NCBI GenBank assembly: GCA_030549495.1
Contig: JAUIRK010000969.1
Coordinates: forward strand, 434,001-498,000
Reading direction: 5' to 3'
Origin: Nectonema munidae
Taxonomy: Eukaryota > Nematomorpha > Nectonematoida > Nectonematidae
DNA length: 64,000 nucleotides
A program made the translations under genes and the position numbers. Of the stretch, positions 13,301 to 28,300 are shown in pieces. Every line of letters starts with the position of its first letter. Positions within the stretch are counted from its first letter, which is position 1. The notes beneath the pieces are model-generated. The model was given only the letters and a program-made list of their open reading frames with translations. It searched no databases and was not told the origin of the DNA.

Positions 13301-16300
13301 GTATACAAATTTAAGTATCTAATGTTATCTTTTTGAAATCAAATATTTTTATTAACAATAATAAAACATTGGTTTTAATACTTCTTATTTGTTACCATTT
13401 CTTAAAAGGTGGAGGCAGTTGTCCTACTGGGGTAGTTGTCAGGGGGCAATTGTCCTGGGGGCAGTTGGCCTAGAACCTATTTCAACATCATTTTTGGTAG
13501 TGTAAATTTATTCTGAATTTAAATATGTAAGTTTTTTAACTAAGAATAATGATTTCTTCTTTTTTCGATGTGCTAAGTTGGGATTTTAGTTGGATTTCTG
13601 TTTTAAAACTATATAAATTGAACATAAGCGATTATAATATTATTATATTGATATTTTAATTTGAGCATTAAATTTACTTTATATTAGGCAATTAAAAGTA
13701 AAAATTTAAGAACTTTCAATATTTTCAAAAATTCAGATAGGTAAAGTTAGAAATTTTATGATTTTTTCAAAAGTTTCCCATGAATTTTTTTTAAGGAAAT
13801 GTGATTTACTGCGCAGAATTTAAATCTGAAATATATTTTTAATAAAATGTCAAAGATTGATGTTCACAAATACAAAATTGCATGTCTTTAAATTTTGAAA
13901 TCAAACTGAAATACTAAATTTAATAACCAGAAAATGATGCTCATTCTTTTATTTAAAACAAATTAACGTATTTATATCTAGAATATCAAAATTCCTTTGT
14001 CGAGATTAAAAAAAAGAATTAAACTACCAAAGATATAAAGTGTTCTCTGTTTTTCGTGTCAAAAGATGTTATCAATTTGAGTGAAGTATTAATATGTTTT
14101 CTTCTGTTTTTTATATTCAAGATATTAATTTTGAAGAACCTATTTTTTGTCTCCTTAATTCCTTATGTTCTTTCTTATTGGGTAATACCAAGTGATCCTT
14201 AAGGGCCTTCTATTCGTCCTACATAGTGCCTTATGATTTTTCTTTTCTCCATAAATTAATTATATACCATTTTTCTTCTAAATTATTTTTTTTTAGTTAT
14301 AATTTGTCTTTTTAAATTCTAAACGCTCTTTCTAAAGTACAAAATAAAATTGAAACGGGACAATTTAGGACTTATAAAAGACAAATTAGAACTTAAAAAA
14401 GACTAATTATATTTGAAAAAGACACTTTCCAACTTAAAAAAGAAAATTTAGAAGTAAAAATGGTATATATTATATAGTTGTTTGGTTGTATATACTTTTA
14501 TCTTCACTAAGGAAATTAGAAACTTTGAAGATGATGCCTTTCTTAGCATATCGTATTAAAAATGTGAGAATTGAAAACCTCTTTTTATGTATAAAGGACT
14601 CTGCTTTATAAAAATCGTATGATATTTTTACGTGAATGTAAACCAGCATTTCTAAAACTTGCCTATTTCTTTGCACACTTAAAGTTGTTCAAAATTTAAA
14701 TAGCGCCTGTTAAGAAACAACATAAGGTAATTCTTATATACAAAAACCTATAATTTGAATATAAAATTTAAAAATATTTTATGATATAAATCCCAACGTT
14801 CCTTCATAATACAATGAGGTAATGCCATAATATCTACTTGTCAATAGCAACAATTTAGTTGTAATATGAAAGTTCAAGTAAATCATTTAAATCAAATTTA
14901 TAGTTTTCGTATTATCCTCTATCATGAAGGTTATGTTATTTTTAGAAGAATGATAACTCTAAAAATAAAAATCTTAATTCCCCGCCTTGTCATGTTATCT
15001 CTAACAAATGTTTAATTTTAAGAAATTCATGGCGGTTCACCAGTAAGTCTGCGCACACCCTTTGAGAAACACTGATCTAAACTATAACATTGGACATGGG
15101 CAGAAATATACATAATCTATTATATACCTTTCTTAGTGTGGAAAGAGTGCCTTGATCTTGGCTATTGAAAATTACCCTAATTCTCTTCAAGAATGTGACA
15201 AGATAATTGATTATCTCCTCGAACAAAAGTGTTCTACGAAGTACGAAGGAAAAAAAGTATTTCACACTCATTTTTCTTACAATGATTAAATCTGATAACT
15301 CATATACTCAAATTTGAGGCTTTATTTTCGATGCTTTCATTTTTCAAATACAATCATAGACTTTTTCTTGAAACTAATCAATAATGACTGTATGAACACT
15401 ATAGCTCATCTAATTAAACGGAAGATAGATATCTAAACTAAAAGTGTATCATTTTATGCAGGTTCAATATTTTATATATATTTTTATTTTTCCTAAGACA
15501 TGGCTTAAATGCTCGATTGTCTTAGGTTCAAATATCAGCATTCTAATTATATATCAATACAAGTGGTATAAATTGTGCAATAGGAAAACATTCAACGTCG
15601 CATTTACCATTATATACAGGTGTAACATGTACAAATCTCAAACTAGGATAACATTTGAAATAATCAAATTTTAGTTATTCTCTAAAAAATGTTTCGCAAT
15701 ATTTTCCATTTTGCTGTACACATATGTTCATTTAAAAATTAAGCATTATTTTCAAAATAAAATATAATTATGACAAATTTTTTGAGTACACAAGAGGGCG
15801 TCTCCTCACAATGCAGTGTAGCTCGTTGTTCAAAAATATTTTTTATAGTTTATATTACATATTTCCGATTTCTGACAATGAGATTTAGAAAACAGTGATC
15901 AATGAGACTCTTAATTATTTATATAATAGAGCCAGATTTATTAGGAAATTTTTGACTTCTTCCACCGCATATTAGATGTGCGCGGGATGGGCCATTTGCA
16001 CAAGTTTGTGGGACCTGCACATAAATCGTACTTGAGGGTCATTTCTTCAAAACTTACTGTGGGGTGGAGCGGGAGTGAATCTGCGGGTTAACTAATAAAA
16101 TTGCTGCAATTTGCCAACTAGTTCTTAAAAAATTGTATTATTTATAAAATATTCATCCATAGCTCACTGTAACATCAGTAAGTACATCCCATTACATCCA
16201 TCTCATACCAGCAGACCTCTACATCATCAAAGCTCCATTTGTTTTTTAGATAAAGTTCATTTTATTACATATACAATATATTATATTAAAGCAAATTTCC

Positions 16301-19300
16301 AACACTTTCTATTTTTGAGCGTAAAGTTTTATGTATTTTGGGAACGCGTGCTCTTAGCCAACTTTGCACTACCGGTCCTCAAGTTAGTATTCTTTCAATG
16401 ATGCTTATTTAACTGTTTTAATTGGTTATTAAGGCCGAATCACAAAAGCGAGCGACTTCGACTTGTTGAGGACCTTCTTAGGACACCGACAGATCTAGAG
16501 ATTTTCGAACTACAAATGCAAGTGTAAAATGTAATATCTTCACTCAAATTTTATCTATGTGACGCATTGTGGACAAAAGAGACATTTTAGATTGTGCTCA
16601 ATCGCTTACGGCTATGCTTTTAGACGATGTTGCCAACATGTTTGTAAAAGATTTAACTCAAAAAAGTTCACAAAATTTGTTGTTTGGTTTCCATAACCTC
16701 TGGATCGGTTATAGTGATTCTAAGAAGTCCTATCAAGTCTAAAGTCTCTCCCTTTCATGGTCCTCAATAAGCAATCACATCATTGAAAAAATAGAAATAT
16801 AATGCCAGATTACCAAAATTTAAACAACAAAGATTCATGGCAAACCTACCCCTATTTAAAAATTACCGCCACTTTAAAATTCCAATAAACGTTAAAATGT
16901 CTAAAACTGAATTATATATGAAAGTAAGTATCTTTATTTTCAAAAGATTCATGAAGTAAATGGAACATAAAAGAAATGCACACAAATAAAATGAAAAACG
17001 AAGAATAAATGCTGATGAATGAAATCGATGACAAAATACTATAAAGGAAATAAAACAGTAACATTTGAAGGTCATTATTAAAGGCCAATCAGCTGCTTGA
17101 AGACATCCGCCGATTGGAGAATAGGAAATGTATATACGAATGTTAATAACACCCAAACAGTTGACACCACAATGGATCGAATATTTAGTAAGAGTGATAT
17201 TTTGTTGCATTGTGTAAGAAAATATATAAAAATCGTAAGGGAATAGGATAGTTTTCCTTTAAATCTTATTTCCTTATGATTTTTGTATATATATCTATAT
17301 ATTTTATGTATAAAATATAAATGGTTAATAATAAAAACACACACACATACATGAAAATTTAGAAAGATTATATTTATCAAATAAGTTTCAAAGCATGGGT
17401 CTTTTGACCAGGAAAACAGTTGGGGATTGAAGAATTAAAATTTTCATAGTGAGCATGATAATCGCTTTTTGAATGATGTGAAAGTGATTGATACCCATGA
17501 TGGAAATCTCTGATCCATGGATGAATCCATGATGGATTGTCGCGAAGAAATTCTATCTTTTTCTAGAGGAGATAAGAAGAAAATTTAGAAATTTTTAGAG
17601 GATGAGAAAAAATATGCAAGATAAAAATTTATTTTCCAATAATGTAATATTATTTATTGATAAACTAAAAAATAATTATAAATATTAATTTCATTTAAAA
17701 ATTAAATTCGAAACAAGTGAGAATTTTTTTCATTATTTAGATAAATAGATAATTTTGACATATGTAAAGCAGATTTAAACAACATATAAAAATTATTTAA
17801 AAAAGTATTCGCTAGTAATTAAATCGATTGATAGATGAACTTGCAAAGAAAAAATATAAAAATTTTAAAAGAAGTGGTAGAAAAATTAATAAAAACAGAG
17901 AAGATTGAACATAAAAATAAGTTCAAATATAAAATGATTCAATATTCAATATTTGAATCTAAAAACAGTCTAAGAGCGCATTTATGTTGTGCTACCCCAT
18001 CTTTTATTTTTCAAAGTAGATTCATCGCGAATAGTTAACTACTGAAATCGCATTTTTATTTCATAGACACAGGAGAATATACTACATGTTTGTTGTAAAA
18101 ACCAACGATTTAAAACAATTGATAAGATATTGCATTTATACAATGAGCAAGAAAGAAGCATTCTTTTAAATGAAAAAGACTTCGAAGGAAAAACTCCTTT
18201 CTTCAATCTGCTCCAATGGGCTGACGATGTAAATCTTGCAAAATCATTTCTCGATAATGGCGCTCTTGTGGATATAACTGATGGTGTAAGGATTTTTAAG
18301 TTTTTAGTTTGCAATTAAATTTTTATGCGCTTTTTGGAGTTATAATTCATATTTTAGTTGTAGGTTTAAACACTAACTAAATGAAAAATAACTAAAAAAA
18401 AAGTTGCGTTGTCTAGATTATTAAAATTATTTTAAAAAATTTATATTTTCTTTATTACTTATTTTATTCCTATATGCAAACAGCTATAGATTAAGTTTTT
18501 TTACAAATTGAATAAGATGTGACTCTTTACAATATAAGAACTGACCTTGAAGGATTTAGTCAATTTATTAAAATTTAACTTAACTAATGTAATTACACAA
18601 TTAAAATTGAGAATAGTCATAATTCATACATTTGTCCAAATGTGGAAAATAAGATATTCATCATAATTGGAAAGGAAAGCGAGATTCTGGATGTATGTTC
18701 AAATATTTTCACTGATAAACACCTTTGTAAACGAAATTTTTTATATAATAAATAAAATTCAACAACACCTTACCTCATTGAAAGTTAGGAAAGACTTAAC
18801 ATAAAGTTACATTTAACTGCGTTTCCAAGATTTATAAAAGAGTATAGTTATCAATACCGGTGTAACTAATGAGTTCCTGAAAGAGCTCATGCTATCCATC
18901 AAAATTAGTAATCAGACAAACACCCTATTTTTATATGTATGTAGACCAGGGAAAAATTGACAACTAAAATAATAGTATTTTGGTAAAAGTTGTTGAAGAA
19001 CAAAAGTATATTGAGAAGTTAAAGAAGAATGAAAATTTAAAACTTACTTTAACAAGGTATGTGACTAGCGACCATATACAAGTCTAAATTCGCTTTTCTA
19101 CAATGTTTACTATCCAAGGATAGAAATATAAATTTTATTTTGAATATTAATTCTATTATCCTTACTGAATAATATTTTTATCATGTTTCACTGTATCTAC
19201 ATTAGATTACATTTTTCAAAGTTGCTACAAATTCTTTATAAATTATTATTGTTTTAAAAAACATACATTTTTAAATAATTTTTTGAAGATTCTTTCAGAA

Positions 19301-22300
19301 AAGTGGTAAATTCAATTTTTATTGAATAATACGATGTTATCAATACTAATAAAGATAAAATAACCTATTTAAATATTTATTGACAATAGAATATATATTT
19401 TTATTGATGATAATACAAAATATTATAAATATATAAATTTGAGTTAATTTTATATTTTTGATATAAATTTTAAATGTTTTGAAAAATGTTCTTTTTTATA
19501 TTTTTTACCAGATTATTTTTGTGATGTTGTATATATAGAGATATTTATAAATACTCCCTATGACAAATCCTTTCATTGATATATTTTTCATTTATTTTAT
19601 CTTCCACGCATGAAAAATGATGATAAAAATTCAATTCAAAATATATTTCTCTTCATCTCATCAAAAATAATTGTATGGGATTTAATTGCCCTAAATAATA
19701 ATTTTAAACGTAATTTTAAATTAGAAAAAAAGGGAAAAACTGTAACTAAACAAAAATATTTTTATTCTTTTGTATTACATCGAAGTAAGGAATATTTTTC
19801 AATAATTGGACAGATGGGGAGTCAAACTCAAAACTACTAGATCAATGCCCTTTCTTGCTATTAAGCCGCTTGCCAACAACATATGTCATTTATGAAGGTA
19901 CGATATAAACCAAGAATAATTAGAAAAGTAAACTTTACCAATAATAATTAGAAAAGATATATAAGTATTCAAATGATAGATCTCAGCTCAAATTGTATAT
20001 TCAATCAGGGACTCATCATCAACTACATGAAATCAGTAAACAAAATTCGTATGTTTTAAGAAAGGAACATCGTGTATGCATTACGCCTCTTTTCACGGAA
20101 GAGAGAAGATCATGAAGTTACTGCTTAACCAGGAGCTCAACAACAACACGCTTTCTTCAAACGGAATGCTTGCTTTACACGCAGCCGCAGCAAATGGTCA
20201 AAACGCCATTATTGAATTATTAGTAATTGAATCAAAGATCAACGTTGACTGCCTTTCAAATGTAAAAAGTCTATTTTACACACAAATCATTTCATATTCT
20301 AGAAAAGTGTAATACCTCTTGTCGAATAAATCTCGGGTCGACAACAAATCTCAATTTAATGATTAAAAATTTAAAAGAAGTTCTGACTACTAACTTGAAA
20401 ATCTATTATAACCTTAAAAATTATTAATTATTGTTACTAACTAAGAAAATAACCAACTTCTTACTTTAACGTCCTATTTTGCATAATAATCAATAGGGTA
20501 AGAGTTATGCATACACAAATTTGTGGGACTTTTTTTTTATTAGCGTGGTGCATTTCTTGACCGGATGCCCTTCCTGACGTCAACCAGATGGCATTAAATT
20601 AAACTACAAGATTTCTATTTCGCATACATTGGGAATCGAACCCATGACTTTTGGAATGAAATCCTTGGGGTCTAACCACTGTTCTACAGTCGCCACGAAC
20701 TAGTTAAGTAATTTAATTAATGAAATGAGTTATTCTGTTATTTTACGCACATACATAAAATATTGTAAATTTCAAATTTTATAATTTTCAACGAAATATC
20801 GTCGTCCCGTATTTTAATTTGAAATTTAAATGTACTCTATTTTCTTTTTTATTTCTTCAATATATCTATACCTTGCCATCTAAAACATTCGCTTTCAAGA
20901 TATGAATACTAGCATTTGATTTGATAACGCTGTTTAGTCCTATTCATTTGATTGGTATCGAAAGGACTATAAAATCGATAATTCTTGGCGGCAAAAAAAT
21001 TATTTGAATTGAAAACTTCACACTTTTTCCACTGAAAAAAATCACAAAAAGAAGGTGTGTCTGAAGATCAGAATTAGTTTTTGTAAAATGAAAGATACCT
21101 TATACGGAAATCGCGTTTTTATACAGCAAGAATCACAATTCTGAAATAAACGGAAATTTAATGATGTCCTCTCAAAACCTTTGGAAATCTTATTTTTTCC
21201 AAATAATTAAAAATACCGCGATGTGAAAGTTTGGAACTATTTGGAATGAAAAATAAAAAATACTTTTCATTAATTTATGAATTATTATAAGACCAAAAAC
21301 TAAAAATGCCAAAATTTTCTCAAAACCTTTCGAAATCTATATTTTTTCAAATAAATAAAAATAATGTGATGTATTTCAATGTTTTGAATGAAAATATTTT
21401 TTATTATTAATTTTTAAAATTTTTTTTTTTAAATTTTGTATTTTTGATTTAAAATAATTTAACACATTGAAATACAACGTATTATTTTTAGTTTTTTTTT
21501 TGAAAAATAAAGATTTTGAAAGGTTCTGAATAGATTTTGGTATATTTTGATTTTTTGATCTTATAATAAATGAACGAAAATTAATTTTTTTCATTGTAAT
21601 AATTAAAAACCTTGAAATAAGCGTATTATTTGAAAAAATAAACATTTTAAAAAAATTTGAAAAAATTTCGCTTTATTTCGGTAAAAAGTCACACCCATTA
21701 TGCCATTGGAACATGGACTTTTTTTAAAGATAACACCTTTTCCTCCATGTCTAGACGGGAGTGAGGTTTGTTGTCCGGTCTGTTTATTAATAATAATTCA
21801 CATAAAACCAGCATGTATTGTGGACACAAAGTGATAGCTCATTCAATAGAATTGAGTAATGCTCAAGTGAATGCACAGACAAATTTTATTTATATCTTAG
21901 GTTTATACTTTTAGAAGGCGTTTACAGTTTCCCGTTATTCAGTACTCTTTGATTTAAATGAGAACTGAAAGTATTTCTAACCTCCTGGTTTGATCGTATA
22001 GAAGAAGTTAATTTAATTTAAACATTATCATGAAGTTATTTTTTGATAGCACTAGAGGTTAAAGCTGGATGTTTTGATCTGGTTGTTTAAGTTTCAAATC
22101 ATAATCGCAGGCCCGTCGTCATGGAGGGGCACGGGAGGCCGTGCCCCCCCCCCCCCATTCTGACTTGTGCCCTCCCCCCCTCTTCTCCCCAAAATTTCAA
22201 GGTAAGCAAGTTCATTGTTGGCTCGATCAGCACCTTATTATTGACGGATTCATTGAATACAGCAAATTTATGACGTTTTTTAGAAGCTTAAAGACGTGTA

Positions 22301-25300
22301 TTTTCGATATGTCTTTGTCCAAGTTTGTTAAAACTATTCCGATAACATCAGTAGAGTCTGGCTCACCATCAGATCTTGGAAAGATTAATGAAAAATCTGT
22401 ACAACCACGGCGCAGTTCTTATGCTCCGGCTATGTTTGGAACGAAGCATCGTGACTTTCAGGTTTAGTGGTATAATGGTAGGGACTAGCTGGAATTTTAA
22501 ATGGAAAAGAAAGCAGCGTATTGTTACTGCTGTCGACATTTTTCAAAACATAGTGCAGATAAACAGTTCAGAGTCAGCGGTTATACCAACTGGCAACACG
22601 CTTTGGAAAGCAACAAAGGCTTAAACAAGCATAGCACCAGCGCTGCTCATGTACAGGCCATGGCTATATGGAAAGAAAGAAACGTGCAAGGTACAGATAA
22701 ACGTGTGTCAACGCTGGTTAATGAAACGCAGCTCGACAAAAACAGGTATTACTTGAGATCCATTGCTCATGTTATCCCGTTTTTGTGCATTAATGAACTT
22801 CCTCTGAGGGGAGACAAACACAGTGGTATGGATACTCTGGATCAAGAAAGCATGGATGAGCCTTCTGGTCTGTTTCTTAGACTCTTTGAGTATACCATGC
22901 AAAAAGACAAAAGCTCCAAAACATATTTAAGACTGTGCCAAAGAATGCCAGCTATACGTCTGCTATGGTGCAGAATGAACTGATTGCGATCATGAAGAAT
23001 GTTGTGCTGAGAAAAGTTGCTGCCGATGTTAAATCAGCTGATATTCAATGGTACACGCTAAAATCCGATGGAATTCGTGATCCTACCAACACTGAAAATA
23101 TTTCAGTAGTTGTTCGATTTTTCAAAGAAGGGAAGGTACACGAAACTTTGGTGGCCATGCCTACTTCTAAACAACTGTGATGCAGAATGAACTGATTGCG
23201 ATCATGAAGAATGTTGTGCTGAGAAAAGTTGCTGCCGATGTTAAATCAGCTGATATTCAATGGTACACGCTAAAATCCGATGAAATTCGTGATCCTACCA
23301 ACACTGAAAATATTTCAGTAGTTGTTCGATTTTTCAAAGAAGGGAAGGTACACGAAACTTTGGTGGCCATGCCTACTTCTAAACAACTGTGATGCAGAAT
23401 GAACTGATTGCGATCATGAAGAATGTTGTGCTGAGAAAAGTTGCTGCCGATGTTAAATCAGCTGATATTCAATGGTACACGCTAAAATCCGATGGAATTC
23501 GTGATCCTACCAACACTGAAAATATTTCAGTAGTTGTTCGATTTTTCAAAGAAGGGAAGGTACACGAAACTTTGGTGGCCATGCCTACTTCTAAACAACT
23601 GTGATGCAGAATGAACTGATTGCGATCATGAAGAATGTTGTGCTGAGAAAAGTTGCTGCCGATGTTAAATCAGCTGATATTCAATGGTACACGCTAAAAT
23701 CCGATGGAATTCGTGATCCTACCAACACTGAAAATATTTCAGTAGTTGTTCGATTTTTCAAAGAAGGGAAGGTACACGAAACTTTGGTGGCCATGCCTAC
23801 TTCTAAACAACTGTGATGCAGAATGAACTGATTGCGATCATGAAGAATGTTGTGCTGAGAAAAGTTGCTGCCGATGTTAAATCAGCTGATATTCAATGGT
23901 ACACGCTAAAATCCGATGGAATTCGTGATCCTACCAACACTGAAAATATTTCAGTAGTTGTTCGATTTTTCAAAGAAGGGAAGGTACACGAAACTTTGGT
24001 GGCCATGCCTACTTCTAAACAACTGGATGCAGATTCGTTAACGACCGTCATACTCCAAAGTCTTGAAGGCTGCGGATTGGAAACTGCTTGTATACTTTTC
24101 CAATGTTATGACGGTGCCTCAGTGATGTGCGGGAAAATGGTGGAGTACAGAAGAAGGTCCAGGAACGTTTAGGAAGAGATGTTCCCTACGTTCACTGCTT
24201 CAACCATCAGCTGCACCTGGTTGTTGTGCATGCAGTTGGAGAGCACAAAGAAGTAGAGAAGTTTTTTTCAACATGTGGTGCCTTGTATAATTTTGTTCGT
24301 CGCCCCAAGCTTGACCGGTTATATGACGGTACCAAGTTAAAGCGGCTTCTTGAGCAACGCTGGACCGGTCATCTAGCAACACAATAACCACCAGCATCTG
24401 GTTGACCTCCTGGAGACGTGTGAAGAAGCTGAAACAGCTGCGCAGTGAGCAATTCATGTTTATTGCACACTGTGTATACAAACTGCTCACCATTCTGCAG
24501 CCTGTCGACAAGCTTTTGCAGTGCCGCGATTGTGACTTAACAGCAGGCATTCGCTTGATCAACAGTACATTAGAAACCATCAAGAAAATGCGTGAAGATG
24601 CAGATGAAACATGCGAGTCAATAAAAGAGGAACTCAAAAAGTTTGATCTTGTAGTCGCAACCCACCCGAAACGGCAGCCCAAACTCCCCGTTAAACTTAA
24701 AGATGCAGTCGTGCTTTCTGTTGTTGGACACACGTCTGAAGATCATGATTCGAATGAAGCAGCAATGCAGAAGCGCATTTTGGTTGAAATGCTTGACAGT
24801 TGCATGTGGGAACTAAGTACACGGTTTTCGGAACGAAACTGTGCTCTCTCCACGTCCTTTTCCAACCTCTGCCCCGAAAACAAAGGCTTTCTTGATGTTA
24901 ATAAAGTTCAAAAACTTGCAGAGCTCATTAAATTAGATCCACAGTCATCTTTGTTTGCAGCGGAATTCTTGGTGGCCAAAAATCTGATCCTCAAAGAATT
25001 TGATGTCACCATGCACAAAGACATGGGAGATATCTGTTCGTTATTGTATCCCTTCCGATCGGGATTCTCGTTGGTTTACCAACTGTACTCAGCTGCACTT
25101 ACCTTTGGTGCCAGTTCCGCTGTGTGTGAAGCATCCTTTTCCACACTAACGAGAGTGCTGACATCCTATAGACGATCAATGACGCATCAACGGAAAATCT
25201 ACCTTGTCATCCTGTCGTTTTTGCGCGAATACACAAAGATTCTAGATTTTGATGAAGTATTGAAAGACTTTGCAAAAAATAATCGAAAAATTCAGCTGTA

Positions 25301-28300
25301 TTAGAAAGAAGTGATGTTCTATGCTGCAACTTGTTCCTTTTTTTTTATATATTTTGAGCTTGTAAATAAATAACTGTTTGCTACTTTCAGATTCTGGGTT
25401 TGTTTTTACAATTTTACTGATTAGATTGAAATTACTAGTAACATGCTTTGGGGTTTATTCTGATATCTTCGGTTTCGTCCACCTGTCAACTGTCCGTCTG
25501 TGAGTGAGCATAGCTGTTGAAGCGGACGTTACGTATTTTTTCACTCCCTTATTAACTTAATTGGTGCCCCAAAATTTTTATGCGTGCCCCTCCCCCCCTG
25601 GACAAGTGTCCTGGCGACGGGCCTGCATAATCGTGATGTCTTACAGTTATTGGAGAATATTCTCTTTTAATGTCTTTATTCCCCTTGCATGCGATAGCTA
25701 AAAGTATTGATATAATTTAAATATTTAAAGGTTTTAAGCGTTTAATATTAGTTAAAAGATACATAAAATATTTATACAGATTTGTACGGATAAATACGTT
25801 ACACGAAACATTCATATGTATTAGATAGGAATTTTCTTGTTAAAAAATTTAGGGATAACCTAAAGATCCATCAGCCTAAGAACTCCATCTAAATGTCCGT
25901 GACTTTACATCACTGATTCCCAACCAGTTTACCCTTATTTTTCTTTTCAAAATCTGCGACACTTTCTGATAAAAAAATTCTAACAGATGTTGAAACAGAT
26001 TTATTCACTTTATATAAGTGATGAACCAACAAATATTAGGTTGTCATATAAATCAAGAGAGTGTTATCAAATAGTATGGATTTTATAATGACCCGACCAA
26101 GAAGGACTTTATTTAAAATATTTTTCGGGGGAAAAAATATATATCTACATAGCATAATTAGTTCAACTTATAAAATAAAATAAATAGTGGATTCATGTTT
26201 TAATGAAAAAAGCTATATTCGAAAATGCAAAGTAATATAAAGCTTATAATGAAACTAGATATAAAAAACACGAATTAAGATTGGTTAATCGTTTTCTTTA
26301 TTTGTAACTCACAAGTTTGGTAAGTGCGATTGTCTAACCCTGTATTCCTTGTTTGAAATTCTCAAATTTTAATATGTATGAATTAAGTATCCATCTGACG
26401 GTAACATATTAAAATTCGGTTAATTAGATGATCTTGTATTTGGGATGAAAAGTCTTTATTCAATCACCCTGGGTTAGATCGTAAGATTTTACCCCTAAAT
26501 ATCCATCACTCTTTTCAATTCTAGGATGCCGAATCATTAATTTATGAAATATAAATAAATAGCTCAAAATTAATTTAGTTATTTTTTTGATGAAATATTC
26601 GAGATTATTTATAAAAATTCATCATTATAATGAACCTTAAAGAAAAGATCATTAATCCGTTTTTCACAGACACTTATACAGTGAAAGTTTCCCAGGTTAT
26701 CTCCGAGGATCATAAATTTTGGAACGAGCATGAAGGAGTATTCTTAAGAAGTATTTTTCAAAAACCACTAAATTACTTTATACACAAATTCAGTCCAAAA
26801 AACATGAAAATAAAAATAACTCCCACCACACAAAAATGTTAAAAACACTACTCCAGGTACAACTACTTTCTAGGCGAGATTGACATACTGTCAAGGCGGA
26901 ATGAATCCACATGAGGTCAGCTATCTTCCACCAACTTTGCCTTTCTATATAGGAAAAGAAATCTGCTTTACATTATGCAGCGAGCAATGCCAAGCTTGAA
27001 ACTTGCAAACTTCTATTGCGTTTGAATGCCAAAACAAGAATCCAAGACCGTGAAGGAAACCTCGCCATTCACTCAGCTTGCGAAAACAACCACGAAGAAG
27101 TGGTTAAATTCCTTTTAGACATGGAGCCTTCGCTTTCCGATGTTTGCAATAAAGTACTTCTTTTAAACACTTCATATGATAAATATCATTTCATAACGCA
27201 GTGAATGTAGCAGCAATTTTTGGCGATTCCAAGCTCAAGATTCTCAAATTTTGTATTCTTAGTTTATGGACAAGAAAAATTAATTCAGCCCTTTAGAATA
27301 AAGCTATAAAGTCATGTTATTAAGGCATCATATTTCTTGTATAATTTCAAATGAAAGTGGAATTTTTAATAATAACCCTGTGTATAATTATAAAGCTAAT
27401 AAAACCAAAGAATGAGGCTCAAAAAGAAGGAACTTTAAGGTACTAATTTAAATTGTTATATTTGCAAAAACAAATGAGAAAAAAATATTTAAATTTTTAA
27501 CCATTAGGGCTTTATCAAGAAGGCTCTATCACGGATCCCCAAACTTTTAAGTATATCAACCCCTTTTGAGAACATCAAATTCTTATCAACCCCAAATATG
27601 ATGTGAATAAAAATGGCTATCATTAAATTTGCGAAATTCGATACCAAACCCTGGACAAATATTACTCGCTATCATTTTAATAGTTTTATCATCAACTCCT
27701 TTTGGAACCTAATACCAATAATTATCCCATATAAAGTATCTTGGATGCGAGAGGAAGGGGAATATCAACTTTTGGCGGTCTTTGTCATTCTAAATAACCA
27801 AAGCACAAAACTAAAGAATTATAGTTTAGGGGGACAGGTGTGTGCAGTTCTGTATGTTCGTAAAGATAAAAAAATATTTAAGTTCAAAACTAAAACTAAT
27901 ATGAAAAGTAAGACAACTATTTTTAAGCGTAGCCAACATACACTACCACATAAACCCCTATCATCGAAGACTTATTATTTAATTTAATGTAAAAATTTGA
28001 GCTTTTAGATGTATTATGTTTTTACTAATTTTTTTTATATTGTAAGTATTCTTTAAATATAAAAAAATTAATTATAAAGTTACCCCATACAAGCAACGTG
28101 AGTTAGCGGATATAAATCGTCCATTGTTCTGAATTTTAAATATAAAAAATTAATATAAGGGAACTGGGTAATTTGGGAATCATCAAATTGGCAAACTGGA
28201 AACCGAGACATTTTTACGTTTAAAAATATGTTTTTCTAGTTTAGTATTTACGCTTCAATTCTGCATATAATTTTATAGGATTTATTTTTAAACAAAAAAA

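Larger units (their letters stand above)
22108..25625 (+). mobile_element. hAT DNA transposon, 3518 bp, complete ends
   Basis: The ends are CAGGCCCGTCG at 22108-22118 and CGACGGGCCTG at 25615-25625. Exact 8-bp target duplications CATAATCG lie at 22100-22107 and 25626-25633. This is a textbook hAT footprint. Subterminal GTGCCCC-rich sequence is present at both ends. The single gene inside reads left to right and encodes a ZMYM1-like hAT transposase. Base composition is clearly richer in GC than the intron. The exact ends and duplications suggest a fairly recent insertion. Confidence 0.95.

Noticed and set aside
17430-17580. Exon-like patch EHDNRFLNDVKVIDTHDGNL after TTTTCATAG.
   Set aside because: A stop follows immediately in the frame and exons 2 and 3 join in phase without it. 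No clear ankyrin pattern.
20625-20697. Possible tRNA gene.
   Set aside because: Only the A- and B-box regions resemble tRNA. The stems do not pair well and a SINE body follows.
27613-27987. A 124-codon open frame, possible gene.
   Set aside because: No recognisable domain; it follows a hAT-end-like fragment inside an intron of the channel gene.
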